Positions 1-11,772 of a DNA stretch of 64,000 nucleotides are shown here, piece after piece. The notes below the pieces were generated by a model. That model had not been told where the DNA came from. It did no database searches and saw only the letters and a program-made list of their open reading frames with translations. The DNA is taken from contig CM069442.1 of the NCBI GenBank assembly GCA_035610835.1, forward strand, positions 58,755,950 through 58,819,949, written 5' to 3'. Both the position numbers and the translations under genes were made by a program. The stretch is from Ophiura sarsii. Taxonomy: Eukaryota > Echinodermata > Ophiuroidea > Amphilepidida > Ophiuridae. Position 1 is the first letter of the stretch. The number at the start of each line of letters is the position of its first letter.

Positions 1-834
1 AGTGACAGGCTGTCATCTTCAGTAGATAGCAATTCTTGTACAATATTACATGATTTGTATCCATACATACTGGCATATGGTCTGATCAATATGTACATAG
101 CCAAGCAATTATACTGCAAACAATACAACCTATGGGGTATTATTTGATTTAATTATCTGGTACTTGAACAAAATCATGCACATATGTCCTTTAGTTAATG
201 AGCATGATCATGCTATACACACCTAATTAATCAATTCAAGGCTTTGTACTCTAATTTTAGTAATGAATATTTTTTCTCATGGTGTATTAAGTAGTTTTAA
301 TATGAAAGTATAGTGCATGTTATTTTACTCTATTATAATGAGGTAGCAAGATAATTTATGAGGTATGAAAAATAGATTATATATGTTTTAAAGGTGGCTA
401 TATCATGATATGACTTATTATATTTTAAATTACAAATCCTAACATATTTTCAATGTAGATTTATAGACCCAGAGGTTACTTCAAAGCTATAGCTATCAAG
501 CTTGACCAAAATGATGTAAGCGATTCATACTTTTACAATAGATTGATGTTCAAATATAAAAATGAAAATGTGGGTAATTTTAAAGCCAAAAACACCCACT
601 TGGAAATACTTGTTTATGATAGAGTAGGAAATCTTGATAAGATACTTTTCTACTTATCAAGGGTATCTATGGGTTGTTGTAAAAATAATTATTTACAAGG
701 GTCACTTCTGAAAGTTCTATCCAAGTATGAATGATATCCACCTTCATATACAAGCACCCTTCCCCCCTGTCCTCTGGGGTGTCACACCCATACTTACGCT
801 CTAAAGAAACAACCAACCAGGCAGGATGATTTTC
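1..834. other. Unassigned AT-rich DNA
   Basis: No gene or complete transposon is recognised here. Short open frames have no family resemblance and no coding-like composition. The one notable item is a micro-palindrome at 11-31, listed separately. Confidence 0.6.
11..31. repeat. Micro-palindrome, GCTATCTTCAGTAGATAGC family, site 1
   Basis: This site contains ATCTTCAGTAGATAGCA exactly, the same 17 bases seen at 25231, 25330 and 26871. The left arm has a C in place of the T found in the better copies, so the hairpin is imperfect. Flanking sequence is not shared with the other sites. Confidence 0.7.
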
Positions 835-1071
835 ATGCGGCAGTCGTCTTGACGACAATTCCAAAATTTCACAAAATGTTTCAAGAATGTCAAAATTATT
901 GAAGTTCATTCCCATATTTTGAATCACCATGATAATTGCATTAAAATAAGTACAAACGTGCCTTGTTTTGGTTCAGTAATCCTTAAGATAGACTTGAGAT
1001 TGGAAAAGGTTTCTGAAAAATCTGTTTTGTATATGGTAAAACTAATAGCCGCCGCGTGTGGAAAGTGTTAA
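835..1071 (+). mobile_element. piggyBac-like MITE, left end degraded
   Basis: The right end reads GTGGAAAGTG followed by TTAA, and the body (GCGGCAGTCGTC, then an AT-rich part, then AAACCTTTTC-like and TTTGTATATGGTAAAAC segments) matches the better copies at 2270, 14447 and 45006. The left terminal CACTTTCC is no longer visible. TTAA flanks with C(A/C)CTTT termini are typical of piggyBac-type elements. No transposase is encoded. Confidence 0.65.
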
Positions 1072-2269
1072 ATATGTCGAGTATTTGTTTGATGAATTCT
1101 ATAGCAACCTTAGCAGCAGCATTTATGAGTAAATAAAAAGCATAAACCTTATTTCCATAGAATGTGTTTGTTATAATGAGGAATAAAACAGTACCCAGTA
1201 ATACTCACACAATTACTAGAAGTATAACCACACTGAAAATATTGTAAAATACCCCCAAACACTTCAACATAAAAACCCACCAATCTGGCAACAGATCATG
1301 AAAACAGGAAAATCTATGCAAGCTATGAAAAGATTTTTGGCACATAACTGATGCAATACGATGCTGTGGCTTGCTATATCAGGGGTAAGAAACACTAGAG
1401 AGCAATCATGAAATGTTGTACCGTCACTCAATGACAATAAGTCTTGTTTTCTTGATGGCGCAACGTTCTTCAGCATCGCAATTTGAAGGATTATATTATC
1501 TTTCCAGAACTGATATCCAGTCAGCAGTGTAAACTTGTCTATGTTTTTGCACTCGCCTGGCATCGGCAACATCGTGACTAGCGCACCATTGTCAGGGTAA
1601 ATATGCACGGAGGGAATGGATGCAGAAAAAAGAACCCCCCAGGAATTTTGTATAATATAGTGTGAAAAGAGCCTGGGGAGGATATATTACAATGTGCTAA
1701 ATTATGTATTACATGATAAACACTGAAAAATGCATGTGGCCAGCTATAGGAAATTGTGCAACAAGTTGCCAGTTGAATAAACAATTGCTCAAAATGAATC
1801 TTTAGAATAATATAAATTCAAATTAAATTTGGTGTCATATTACAAGTGTCATCGTAGCCTAATTTCCAGGCCCTTTGATGGGTAGGAGTATTGGGCAATA
1901 AATATTGAAGCTGCAGCATAACTCATTTTATAGGTTGCTGAATGAGATGATCTGTCAGTCTGACCCATTTGTTAGCCATAGAGGACATTGTAATATCAAA
2001 TACATTTAGGACATTTTACTCTTGATACGCGTGCTCAGTAGACAGTTTCTTTCTTCTTTTCTTCTTTAACGGCGTAATGACGTAATATATTGCTGCCAGA
2101 CATTACAATTAATAGGACACTCGCACAAAAAAAATTCATGTGGAGCGTTGCATTTAATATCTATCATAACTAACCCAAACCTCACTCCTGTCAAAAGGAG
2201 TTGATAGTTGCACATTTTACACATTGCAATGTACTTCGTGATTTAAATAATTTACATTATAACCAGACC
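1072..2269. other. Unassigned DNA with one open frame
   Basis: Apart from the minus-strand open frame at 1264-1608, nothing recognisable is seen. No terminal repeats were found. Confidence 0.5.
1264..1608 (-). CDS. Unrecognised 114-codon open frame
   Basis: The frame runs from ATG to stop on the minus strand. Its N-terminal two thirds (around MLPMPGECKNIDKFTLLTG) has a mixed, protein-like composition and is less AT-biased than neighbouring frames. The C-terminal third becomes hydrophobic and cysteine-rich, as chance translation often does. I do not recognise the family. It could be a fragment of a retroelement or a decayed exon, or simply chance. No clear splice sites or promoter were identified. 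Confidence 0.15.
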   Translation of the reverse strand: MHIYPDNGALVTMLPMPGECKNIDKFTLLTGYQFWKDNIILQIAMLKNVAPSRKQDLLSLSDGTTFHDCSLVFLTPDIASHSIVLHQLCAKNLFIACIDFPVFMICCQIGGFLC

Positions 2270-2510
2270 TTAACACTTTCAACGCGGCAGTCGTCTGCAG
2301 ACGGCGACAGTCCCAAAATATTTCAAAAATTTCACAATTATTGAAAATCATCACCATATTTGGAAAATCACCATGAGAAATAAACGCTTTAAAATAGTAC
2401 AAGCATGCTTAGTATGGGTTCAGTAATTCTTGAGAAAAGTTTGGAAAGGTTTCTGAAAAATCTGTTTTGTCTATGATAAAACTAACACTTAGCCGCAAGG
2501 AAAGAGTTAA
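2270..2510 (+). mobile_element. piggyBac-like MITE
   Basis: TTAA at 2270-2273 is followed by CACTTTCAACGCGGC, and the right end reads GCCGCAAGGAAAGAG followed by TTAA at 2507-2510. The termini are imperfect inverted repeats of about 15 bp. The 241-bp span has no coding capacity. It is in the same orientation as the copies at 835 and 45006 and opposite to 14447. Confidence 0.85.
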
Positions 2511-3607
2511 ATCCCGGCTAAGACGGTATACGGGGGTGTGCCGCTCTAATGGGTAGCTTTTTTGGCACAAAATCCCTAAACATGGGGTATGATTTTGTGC
2601 TGGAAATCCCTAATAATGGGGTCACTTTTTACAAATGGGTCAAATTTGCAAAAATTATGTATATTTTCCCGATAACTTGCGAAAATTTGGTCTAAAATGA
2701 AGCAAAACCCCTAAAAATGGGTAGGGGTTTTGAATCTCCATCTCCACTTAAAAGTGGTTTTAAGCTTCCTTTCTTTGGTGGGAGTTTTGAATATAACTTA
2801 TGAGGTGTGGGGTCATTGTTTAAAATGCTGGTAGTGCTAGGGAGAACAGCTGTAAAGATGATTAAGTGAGCCAAAATATGAAAATACATTTTCATTGATA
2901 TTCCATTATGTCTTGCCACAATGGAACAAAAAGAGATCTCAATGAAATTAACAGAATAAGTAGGGAAAATGTTCACCATCATATCCGCAAGTGTTTAAAC
3001 TTGAAATACAATTTTTTTTTAAATATATTTTTGAAACCCAATATAGATCATTCTGATACACCCTGTACAGCCAAGATCAACACAAATGAAAAAAACAATA
3101 TGTGAGTAGCATTAGCAATGGAGCTTTCGTAACATGAAATTCTTGGAAAGCTGGTTTAATAGAATTCCAATAACCCAGAAATATATTCTTGGTAATTGTA
3201 GAAATGATGCGTGGAAAAATAAAATGATATGCAATCAACAAAATTAAAAAACCCATTAATATTAAAGAAAAGTAAGAGCATATCAAAGGTGGTTTGTACT
3301 AGTTTTGAAATATATTGTTGATGGGACATCAACTCCCACAGCATATTAATAAATCATCTACTCAATTAAGTTGGAACTGAAATTCTGAGTTCTAATTTAA
3401 TATATTATGAATGATTGAAAGTCTATTTGTAAGCAGCAGGCCAAAAGCCTGTCACCGCTGTTTGACGGTCCGTTTTATTATGACGTTATCTTACTAATTT
3501 TGATAGTTCGATTATCCATGCCAATCCACCTAGTGCATGTTCTGTACGCCGTCCTATATCTCAATGTGCGTCAAATGTAAACACCAAATCTCACTCATTA
3601 TTTTTAC
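2511..3607. other. Unassigned DNA with degenerate GGGGTA-type repeats
   Basis: From about 2545 to 2760 there are irregular recurrences of AAATGGGGT- and CCCTAAA-like words, resembling an eroded repeat of the same flavour as the block at 23.9 kb. No gene is seen. Confidence 0.4.
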
Positions 3608-3755
3608 TTTGCTTCTCTCTTATTGAATGATATGCACAAGGGAATTTTCATTATTCATACACTAAATATAAACAAATCTTGTGCATAATATACTTGCATT
3701 TTCATGATGCAACATCAAACATTTTGTTTGTATGTTAACATTATAATTACTAGCA
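3608..3755 (+). repeat. Dispersed repeat, copy 1 (second copy at 5146)
   Basis: About 140 bp from the TGCACAAGG-like segment through TTCATTATTCATACA, CTTGTGCATAA and TTTTCATGATGC to CATCAAACATTT recurs in direct orientation at 5146-5275 with moderate divergence. Function is unknown. It may be two ends of, or two copies of, an old element, because the 4391 hAT lies between them. Confidence 0.7.
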
Positions 3756-4016
3756 GGATTCCGTTGCTACAGTTGGGTGCTGTTAGATGAGCAAATGAGA
3801 TTCATTAGTTGTAACTTGAGTTCATGATTTGTCAATTGCTGTAAAACTTGAGTTCATGAGTTGTAAATAACTCCAGTGGAATATAATTATATAAATGCAA
3901 AAATCTGTGTGTTCTGTATTTTTGAAGCAATGTTCGCAGTTGTAATGTATAAAGAAACCTAATTATATTTAATTTATGGCCCTCCCATATATATTTTGTA
4001 AATCTATGGTTATGCC

Positions 4017-4390
4017 ACATTACTTTATTAACCACCTTCCTCTCAAACCACATTAACAAACCCCCCAACCAGGTTGCTTTATTAACCCCCACCCAACAGT
4101 CCACATCACTATGAATAATTACAACCCTAGGCTTATCCTAAACCATTTCCTGTGGGTTACTTTATTAACCCCTACCTCTCAAACCGCATTACTTCATTAA
4201 CCACCGGTCCCGTGGCTTGTGTGGAATATACCATTACTTCATAAACCCCTGCTCCCAAAATCAGGTTCCCCCTTCCCATGGTTTAACACCCACCCGACGG
4301 TACCACATCACTATATAACCCTAGGCCTCCGATGGTACTTGTACCACATTATTATAACCCCTAGGCCTATCCTTAACAATTTCCCATGTG
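4017..4390 (+). repeat. Degenerate C-rich direct repeat
   Basis: Units resembling CATTACTTTATTAACC recur irregularly (about 4017, 4157, 4189 and 4231) separated by C-rich spacers, with CCACATCACTAT- and CCCTAGGC-containing blocks repeated twice. No gene is seen. Confidence 0.6.
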
Positions 4391-4404
4391 CAGGCCCGTA
4401 ACAA

Positions 4405-4438
<34 letters not shown>

Positions 4439-4719
4439 GTGGATGCCCCCCCCCCCCCACCAAATCTGAAAACAAATCCTTTTTTGTACCTTTTTTTTTT
4501 ACCAATGTACCTTTTTTGTGAAAACGCCACCTTCTTTCCTATTGTGTAAAGGATTTTTTCGGGCCGTTTTGGACTAACATATGTCCTACCCCCCCCCCCC
4601 TCTCTCAAAATTGTGTGAGATGAATTAAAAAGATTTTGGGGCAACCTTTTACGATTTTTTGGGTACCTTTTCCAAAAAATATGTGTCCCCCCCCTAACAA
4701 ATTCCTGCGTACAGGCCTG
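4391..4719 (+). mobile_element. Non-autonomous hAT element
   Basis: The element starts CAGGCCCGTAAC and ends GTACAGGCCTG. It is flanked by a perfect 8-bp target duplication, CCCATGTG, at 4383-4390 and 4720-4727. CAG...CTG termini with an 8-bp duplication are diagnostic of the hAT superfamily. The 329-bp interior contains a 33-base G tract and no transposase. The CAGGCCCGTA opening with G-rich sequence is a familiar hAT MITE style in metazoan genomes (family knowledge). Confidence 0.93.
4405..4437 (+). repeat. 33-base G tract
   Basis: An uninterrupted run of G lies just inside the left end of the 4391 hAT. It can form G-quadruplexes. The true length in the genome is uncertain because homopolymers this long are poorly sequenced. 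Confidence 0.9.
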
Positions 4720-5145
4720 CCCATGTGGCTTATATTTATTTGCACAGGCACGGCGCCGTGTGTGGGTCCGTGTGCGTATAGTGCTGCGGCAGCGTGCCCT
4801 TGCCCAAATATGCATGCGGCGTGTTACCACAGTATTATTGAGCCCAAGTTGAGCATTTTGGGCTGTTTTTGGAACCAAATTTGTTAACCAATTTCACTGG
4901 AATGTACTTAAAAACACTTCCCATATTTCCCTCTATCTTTTATGCGAATTAGGCGACACTTTGATCAAATCTAACAGAGTACTAAAAATAAAAAACACAC
5001 ATCATTTCCAGATTTACAGTAAGATTATGTCATCATTTTCAAGTTTGCCAACAAACCATCATTGTCACAGGGCGGCTGCCATTTAATTACAGCAGCATGT
5101 CTTTTTTAATGGGTATCACTGAATAACCCCATTTTTGTTTCTCTC

Positions 5146-5275
5146 CTCCTGAACGACATGCACAAAGAAGTTGTCATTATTCATACAATAAATATAACAA
5201 ATTCTTGTGCATAAGATAATTGCATTTTCATGATGCGGCATCAAACATTTCGTTTGTAATTTCACATTATACTAC
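5146..5275 (+). repeat. Dispersed repeat, copy 2 (first copy at 3608)
   Basis: This segment matches 3608-3755 in direct orientation, including CATTATTCATACA and TTTTCATGATGC. It ends close to the start of the duplicated block at 5375. Confidence 0.7.
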
Positions 5276-5374
5276 AAATGCCGTGTTTGTCTTTGGTCCT
5301 TATTAAGTTCCCCGCATGCCAGTATAGCAGACAGGCAAGCATTGGGCCTAGTAAAAAAAGAAAAATCCATGAAA

Positions 5375-5640
5375 TTTCAACGCGACCGACATTTAGGTTG
5401 TCAAATTGGTTGCGGATCGAACGATTAGTCACATACATAGCTCAAAATGTGATATCGTATCCTCAAAAGCAAATAGAGGCACATTATAGGCTATTTTGGG
5501 TTTTTTGTCTGCAATTGGCAAAAAAAAAGCTTTTTCCTCACTATTTCAACGCGAATGACATTTGTGTCACCAAATTGGTAGTGGATCGACCAATAAGTCA
5601 CACTGATATCATACGTAGCTCAAACTGTGATCTAGCAGGT
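5375..5640 (+). repeat. Diverged tandem duplication, 169-bp period
   Basis: TTTCAACGCGA, a GACATTT block, CAAATTGGT, GTGGATCGA/GCGGATCGA, AGTCACA and TAGCTCAAA-TGTGAT recur at 5375 and 5544. An open frame crosses both copies (5278-5655), but its product is not recognised and the repeat explains its partial self-similarity. Confidence 0.65.
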
Positions 5641-5752
5641 GCATGTCCCTATTAAACCATAGACACTGGCAAGGAAACACAGAGGACACAGACATGCCAT
5701 TGATCCAATCCAATATCTTTATTTCCGACATCAGCCAACATGAACATACCGA

Positions 5753-6330
5753 TAAAATACAAGCAATTATCAATCATCTTGGTGACCAATATATACAACT
5801 ATATAAACCAGTGGGTGTACTGGGGAAGTTTGCCCAGTGGAAACAGCCAAATACCGTTAAGAATCAAAACAGCCAGATACCGTTTAGAATCAGGGTTTTG
5901 GGTAATCCCGCAGACCTTCACAAACTAGGTTCGGTACCGGTAAGAAACGGCAAAAACCAAGTAGAAACAGAAAGCCGATTAATCTTACCGTTATGTGCCA
6001 TGAACCGTGTCATGCTGGGTTATACACATTGTGAAGCAATCTTTTTCAAGTGGAGTGGCATTGTTTGGTATTACAAAAGGTCAAATGTTGTGGCCCATCA
6101 ACTGGGATCGATAAACTTAGTGGTACATTTTTCGCGAGTAAAAACAGGGGGTTTAAAAACTTACTGGTTAATCTCACCGTTTTATCTTACTGTTTACTTT
6201 GCAGTGTCCCAGTGGAAACACGCTCATATTCTCATTTATATATCAACCCAGTGACCAATTATATACAACAGGGTTCTTTCAGTATAAACTACAAGCAATT
6301 ATCATCCTGGTGACCAATATATACAACTAG
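5753..6330 (+). repeat. About 400-bp interspersed repeat flanked by a 50-bp direct repeat
   Basis: The core from about 5818 to 6240 is related, in reverse orientation, to 38279-38690. Shared landmarks include the segments around TGGTATTACAAAAGGTC, GGGTTATACACATT and TTCGCGAGTAAAAACAGG. The segment ACAAGCAATTATCA...GGTGACCAATATATACA lies on the left (5759) and again on the right (6292). Repeats of GTAGAAACAG and CCCAGTGGAAAC near both ends suggest terminal inverted repeats of a decayed DNA element. Confidence 0.65.
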
Positions 6331-6923
6331 GATCTTGCTGTGTAACATGTAACATATATCACTCACCTATCCAGGCGCGGATACAGGGGAGGGGCGGAGG
6401 GGGCGGGCGCCCCCGTAAAATTTGCAAAGAGTGGAATAGAGAGAGAGAGGAAAAAGAGAAAGGAAAAATGGGAAGAGAAAGGAAAAAGGGGGAAAGAAGA
6501 TGAGGGGGACTAGAATTATAGAGAGGACAAGAGAAGAGAGAGAGAGAAGAGAGAGCGTGTGTTATTATACGCTTTATTCCGTGTAGCGATCTGTCGTCTA
6601 TGCATCCTGTTATAGCCAGGCCCTAAGTTCACAATGGGATGTATAAACTGAACATTTTAATTTCTGTCAATCTCATCCTGATATTTAACAATTCCGTCCA
6701 GTTTTTGGAGGCAGAATGGGGATGTTTCAGGCCTCCCTGATGCTCACCCCCTTTTACCGGTTTATAAACAGGCGTGTGTCCAGGGGTGGCTTTGGGGCTC
6801 AAGCCCCCGGACGCCAGACCAAAACAAAAGAGAGAGAGAGAGAGAAAGGGAAAGGGAAGAGGGGAGGGTAGAGAGAGGGAGGGGAGAGGGAGGAGGAGAG
6901 GGAGAGGAAAAGGGGGAGGGACT

Positions 6924-7137
6924 TTTTTATTAGTGTTTCTCTCCGTCTCTGAACCGTGTCAGTGTTTTAATATTGATAGCAAGGAGAGTTTTAGGTCATT
7001 CAGACAGGGAGAGGAGAAGGGGGAGGGGGCTTTTTATTAGTGTATCTCTCCGTCTCTGAACCGTGTCAGTGTTTTAATAGTGATAGCAAGGAAAGTTTTA
7101 GGTCATTCAGACAAGTTAAAACCCAACAGCTCGGCCC
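6924..7137 (+). repeat. 107-bp tandem duplication
   Basis: TTTTTATTAGTG, CTCTCCGTCTCTGAACCGTG, TCAGTGTTTTAATA and GTTTTAGGTCATTCAGACA occur at about 6924 and again 107 bp later. The copies are nearly identical, so the duplication is recent. Confidence 0.85.
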
Positions 7138-7255
7138 CAATCCCCATCAACATGACCAACGGCATTCTCCACCTCCAGTGGCGTACCCAGAGGGGATCCC
7201 TCGGTAGCCCCCCCCCCCCCCCAGTGAAATAAAAAGGAAGACAATTAAACACTTG

Positions 7256-7900
7256 GTTTCAGGAACGTTTTCTGGACCATTTTAGTTTAAAAAACTATCA
7301 TTTTTTGTGCGCTTTGCGCGAATTAGTTGCAATGTTTCATTATCCAAGTTATATATAACAAGATGGCTAAGCGCAAGGAACGTTTTTGAACAAGTTTAGT
7401 ATGATTGAAATGATTGGATGGGTTTTGTTTTAATTAAAAAGACATCATGTAATGACATCAACACGTGTCACATTTTACTGCAGAAATATATTATTATTGT
7501 TTTCATGCAAAAAGTGAAATGTATTTGATAACTTAATTTAGGTGTTTTGTTTAATTAAAATACCAGTAAATAATCATAATCAACACGTGACATATTCTAC
7601 TGCAGAAAAACTTTATTAATATTTTCATGCCTAAAGTAAAATGTATTTGATAACTTAATTTAGGCGTTTTGTTTAATAAAATGCCAGTAAATAATCATAA
7701 TGAACACGTGGCATATTCTGCAACAGGGACTGACATGTATAACGATAATACAAAGTTATAGACAACTTGTTAACATGACGTATCAAAATCAATTGTTAAA
7801 CAAGATGGCTTCAGGACCGTTTTTCTGGACCTTTTTAGTGTTAAAATAGTCATTGTTTTGCGCTTTGCGCAAATTAGTTTTAAGGTTTAATTAAATTATC
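7256..7900 (+). repeat. Direct repeats inside the composite element
   Basis: A block with TTTCAGGAACG, TTCTGGACC and GCGCTTTGCGC at 7256 recurs in direct orientation near 7812. A second pair, with ATGTATTTGATAACTTAATT and an AACACGTG block, recurs with a 122-bp offset (about 7518 and 7640). Confidence 0.75.
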
Positions 7901-8408
7901 CCAGGAAAACTTTTATGAGCCTGAATAGAAACCCTACAACCCATGAGCTTCGCCCCTGGACCCCACGCCTTGAGACACTCCGCTCGCTTTGCTACGCTCT
8001 GATTGGTCACTAAATTAAGTCAGCCCCGCCCCCCGTAAATTTTAATCCTGGATCCGCCACTGCTATCTAAACGAAAAAAGGGGAAACACTTTGTTACACT
8101 CACAAGCGCCCTACAAGGAATATAGATAAATGTGTTCAAACTGCCGAGCGTTGAACCCTAAAATGTATGCTGTGAGCATCGCGGCTTAAAGAAATACCAT
8201 GTTAAAAACACTCTAAACTAACAACACGGTAGGGACGGATGGGATTCAAAATCTTGACTGCTGTTGGAAAAGACGGAAAGAGAGGATAACATGAACAGGC
8301 CCATGGCCACGCATGCGCAAACTGAGAAAACCTTACCAGTGCTGCTTTAAACAGGACTAATTCACAACGGCTTCACTAATCCCCATTACCTAGAATCCTT
8401 GGATAACA

Positions 8409-8409
<1 letters not shown>

Positions 8410-8442
<33 letters not shown>
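8410..8442 (+). repeat. 33-base G tract
   Basis: An uninterrupted G run of the same length as the one at 4405, but with no hAT ends recognised around it. Confidence 0.9.
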
Positions 8443-8444
<2 letters not shown>

Positions 8445-9901
8445 TGGGTGGTTTTGCCGCTATATCGAGTTTTTTTACATCAATATCTGCTGCCCTCTGT
8501 TGTTGCAGTTGCACTTATTGGAGTCATCAAATTGGTACTTAACGTTATTACAGTTCCTAATATATACAACTATATAAACATCCAAAAATTTGAATCTAGC
8601 AAGTCAGATAAGCTCTGATAAGTCATCAAAATCTACCTTTGGAAAACTTCAATTTGAAAAGGTTTATACCTACCCTAAAATATAAAAATGTTTAGGTAAT
8701 TATAAGCAATTTGTTTGAAGCATAATATGCTGAGCTTAGTTCTTTCAATACGATTCTAATAGAACCTTTTAGCAACCTTTTCAAATTATAAAATTGTCAA
8801 GAACTATAAACATTTACCAAATGGAAAATGTTATCTCAACCTTTGACTTAAAGGTTCTTCACATCTAGATTCATGTTCAATTTTGCTCATGTTTAGATAA
8901 TATATCATTACAATAAAATGCAATGCAACATCTCACTGTTATTGTGCACGACTGATTTGCTGTATTGTTGACATATTTGGTTACTTCACTGACACTATTC
9001 ATCTATAATAAATGATTTTCAAAGACGTCTCAGTGCCCTAAATTATTTATGAAATGATGGAAATTCAAAACGTGCGTCGTCTGATCGGGTTCAAAATTTC
9101 ACAATACCCGATCCGTCTCCTCCCTCAGGGGACTAGTTAATACAAACATTATGCCGTAGTATGTGCTGAAATAGGGCAAGAGATAAGCATATTCCACAAA
9201 TTTCACCTCTATTTAGTGTCCAACTGGTTGTTGTCTAAGACAGTGTATTCTTACCAATTACGGATAAGAAATATCGCCAATTCTGATTACCAAAAATAAA
9301 ATAACAGCGAGTAAAGCCACACAGGCAGCTACGGTAATCAAATTATGCGAAAGTTGTGTCAATGTTTTTATAATATCGCACCTAGCTATATATCATTACT
9401 TGTTGCCATGGTAACATGCATGGTAATGGCCCCTTCAGTCCCCACCAATCCATCTTATCACATAGGAGATGAGACTTAAGCTTTTAAAAGGGTAAAATAT
9501 TATGATTGAGATAAGAATATATAAGTGGTGTGCGACCCAGAAATATTGCGCCTGAAGTAGGGGAGTCAAGAACACATAATCCCGGCAAAGTTTTGAATAA
9601 TTTGGTAATCATGCCTCCCTGTCACAATACAAGATTATATTTTGATAGTGTATGATTAAAATGACAAAATCTAGGGGTGGGACAAGAGAATATGTTAATT
9701 TTGGTCAGGCAATAGCATAAATGCATCTGTAGATTTGCTTATTAATCCCACATTCACAGTTTGTTTAGGATGGATGTACCTGTGGCCCTGTTTATAGTAT
9801 ACCTAAAAACAAAATAAATTATGGTATTATGACACAAAGCCACAGTTTATAATATATTTCGTGATTTAGGGGAAAATATTTTTTTAATTTCTTTTTTCTC
9901 C
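8443..9901. other. Unassigned AT-rich DNA
   Basis: No gene, terminal repeat or tandem repeat is recognised. A short inverted pair, GATCGGGT and ACCCGATC near 9075-9115, is the only local symmetry noted. Confidence 0.5.
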
Positions 9902-10220
9902 AAATATTCTTCTATTTCAAAATGTTATGCCTCTCACACTCGGATTCTCACTGTACCTAAAACTCGTCTCACTATCTCCAAAAAAGGATTTTATGCCTCC
10001 GGCCCATTTTTGTGGAATAATTTACCGCGTCACATCAGGCATGCCTCATCACTGACTCAATTTAAGAAGATGTTAAAAACTCACTTATTTCACCGTCATA
10101 GTGCGAGTGATGTTTAACACTGTTATTTTTTATTTTATGTTTTAATTTTGTTATGCGCTGTGGTACCATTGTATAATGTGTAAGAGCGCTATATAAATGC
10201 TCATTGTTATGTTATGTTAC
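9902..10220 (+). mobile_element. LINE 3' fragment (CR1/L2-like reverse transcriptase C-terminus)
   Basis: A frame without a start codon, open from about 9902 to the stop at 10115-10117, ends with residues around SHTRILTVPKTRLTISKKG, then GPFLWNNLPRHIRHASSLTQ and FKKMLKTHLF. The pattern LWNxLPxxIRxAxSLxxFKxxLKTHLF is the hallmark of the extreme C-terminus of CR1/L2-type non-LTR reverse transcriptases. A short 3' tail follows, with GAGCGCTATATAAATG and then repeated TGTTATGTTA, typical of this LINE type. Everything upstream is missing, as expected for a 5'-truncated insertion. Confidence 0.85.
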
Positions 10221-10530
10221 ACTGTTTCAAACAAAAGCAAAAACAAACAAAATCAGTCAAACGATTGTTAAAGAGCTATAGGTTGGTTGCTGGAGATGGA
10301 GAAAGATGAAAAGAGAAGTCATTCTTGAAAGGTCCGATCAGACGTGATACAGTTTATAGTTCGTTTGGATTTTATTCATATTTTTTCTGTCACCTTATAT
10401 TGATATCTTTACAAATAAGTATTTGTGATATGATGATATAATCTTTTATATATGAACTGAAAGAATTACAAAATATGCCTAAAAGTCATCAAAAGTCATA
10501 ATGAGATTGCATTCAATAAGATCATATCAT

Positions 10531-10712
10531 CACTGTTCTGTCAAAAACTATGTTTGTCCTGCCCTTCAACATGTATAAAGTAAAATGCCCAACTGTTATG
10601 CATAGGAAGTTTTGCTTTATACATGTTAATTGGTAAGAGCACTTACAAGGTTTTGATAGATGTGATTTTGCCTATTGAACATATTTAGAGCAGACTGCCC
10701 AAAGATTATACA
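10531..10712 (-). mobile_element. CTGTTCTGTC/CATGTATAAAG MITE, cut by gap
   Basis: The segment starts with CTGTTCTGTCAAAAAC and carries CATGTATAAAG and CTTTATACATG as an internal inverted pair, plus AGAGCAGACTGCCCAAAG. These same blocks make up the complete copies at 19278 and 60023, in the opposite internal order. The right end is lost in the N gap. Confidence 0.75.
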
Positions 10713-10812
10713 NNNNNNNNNNNNNNNNNNNNNNNNNNNNNNNNNNNNNNNNNNNNNNNNNNNNNNNNNNNNNNNNNNNNNNNNNNNNNNNNNNNNNNNN
10801 NNNNNNNNNNNN
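10713..10812. other. Assembly gap, 100 N
   Basis: Exactly 100 undetermined bases, a conventional placeholder of unknown true length. Confidence 0.99.
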
Positions 10813-11772
10813 GTAGAGTAGGTGTGGGTAATACGGGACCTTTAAGACATTTGCATACCGTCATGCTTGCTGTCCCATATTACCTTCACCAATTGTGAAC
10901 CCACGGCTCCCATTCAATGCATTATAACACCAATGTACACTGTACTAGCGAAGCACACACACAATACATGTTGGACCAACACCTGAAACATGCTTAATAA
11001 TGCAAACATTCAGGTCACGCCCCCTTTCCTTTTCTTTACCATCATATTCTATGAAAGCATTATGGGTAATACTTAAATGTTCAGGAATGCTTCCTGAAAG
11101 GGAAATCGGCCCGGACTGATAATTGGCATGTCAAATTATGTCCAAATTTTAGAGATTGTTTTTGCTTTTTCACATGTTACAAAACTGTTGCATGAAAATA
11201 GTAGTTTAATAGCATCCAAAGTTTTTTCCTCCATAATAATAAATTGTGATGATATCTGAGCTGTACGCTAATTTGTTTGGACTGAAGTATAGTGAGATCC
11301 ATTGCTGCGTATCAATACCACTGCAGAAAGTGTCCCATGTGACAACCATAAGATGCATTCTGTCACAGACTAGGCATAGATTATCTGGGACCTTAATTCT
11401 GTCAAAGACTACACATGATTATCTGGGACCATAAGTACACTATTTCTGTACAAACCTTGCCCTAATCAAGTCAAGGACTATCTATCATTCATGAAATGAT
11501 GTGGCAATGCACCCGCACATCACCTCAGCACATAAAGGTTCTGCATTTCAAGTCTACCGTGGGATTGACGTGATAAATCTGCCACCTGCAAATGGATGTT
11601 TGCCTTGATATCCCACAATGCAACTGACATTCTTCATATATGCTACATGTTGTATGAGTTGGTTAAAGTTGTTGTTCTTGCGCACATAAGTGTTTACACT
11701 CAGCCAGATATTTAATGTGTGTTATTTAAATCTGCTGTTTTGTTTTTCTTAACATAAAAGTAGTAACTGTAA
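10813..11772. other. Unassigned DNA
   Basis: No gene is seen. A short tandem pair with ATTCTGTCA(C/A)AGACTA and GATTATCTGGGACC occurs at about 11356-11431. Confidence 0.5.

Larger units (their letters stand above)
6372..8062 (+). mobile_element. Composite hAT-like element with nested duplications
   Basis: The left end CAGGCGCGGATACAGGGG pairs with the right end TCCTGGATCCGCCACTG. The bases immediately outside are CTATC on both sides (6367-6371 and 8063-8067), a 5-bp rather than 8-bp duplication. Inside are GA-rich tracts (about 6430-6560 and 6825-6920), a second hAT-like left end CAGGCGTGTGTCCAGGGG near 6771, a third CAGTGGCGTACCCAGAGG near 7176, and several direct repeats. No transposase frame is present. 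The block looks like hATs inserted into one another. Confidence 0.7.

Noticed and set aside
543..734. 63-codon open frame near the left edge
   Set aside because: Short, lysine/asparagine-rich as expected from AT-rich DNA, with no family resemblance.
4311..4878. Proline- and glycine-rich open frames across the G tract
   Set aside because: They arise from translation of a 33-base homopolymer inside a hAT MITE and have no other support.
6774..7040. Arg/Gly/Glu-rich open frame
   Set aside because: It is translation of a GA-rich low-complexity tract inside the composite hAT-like block.
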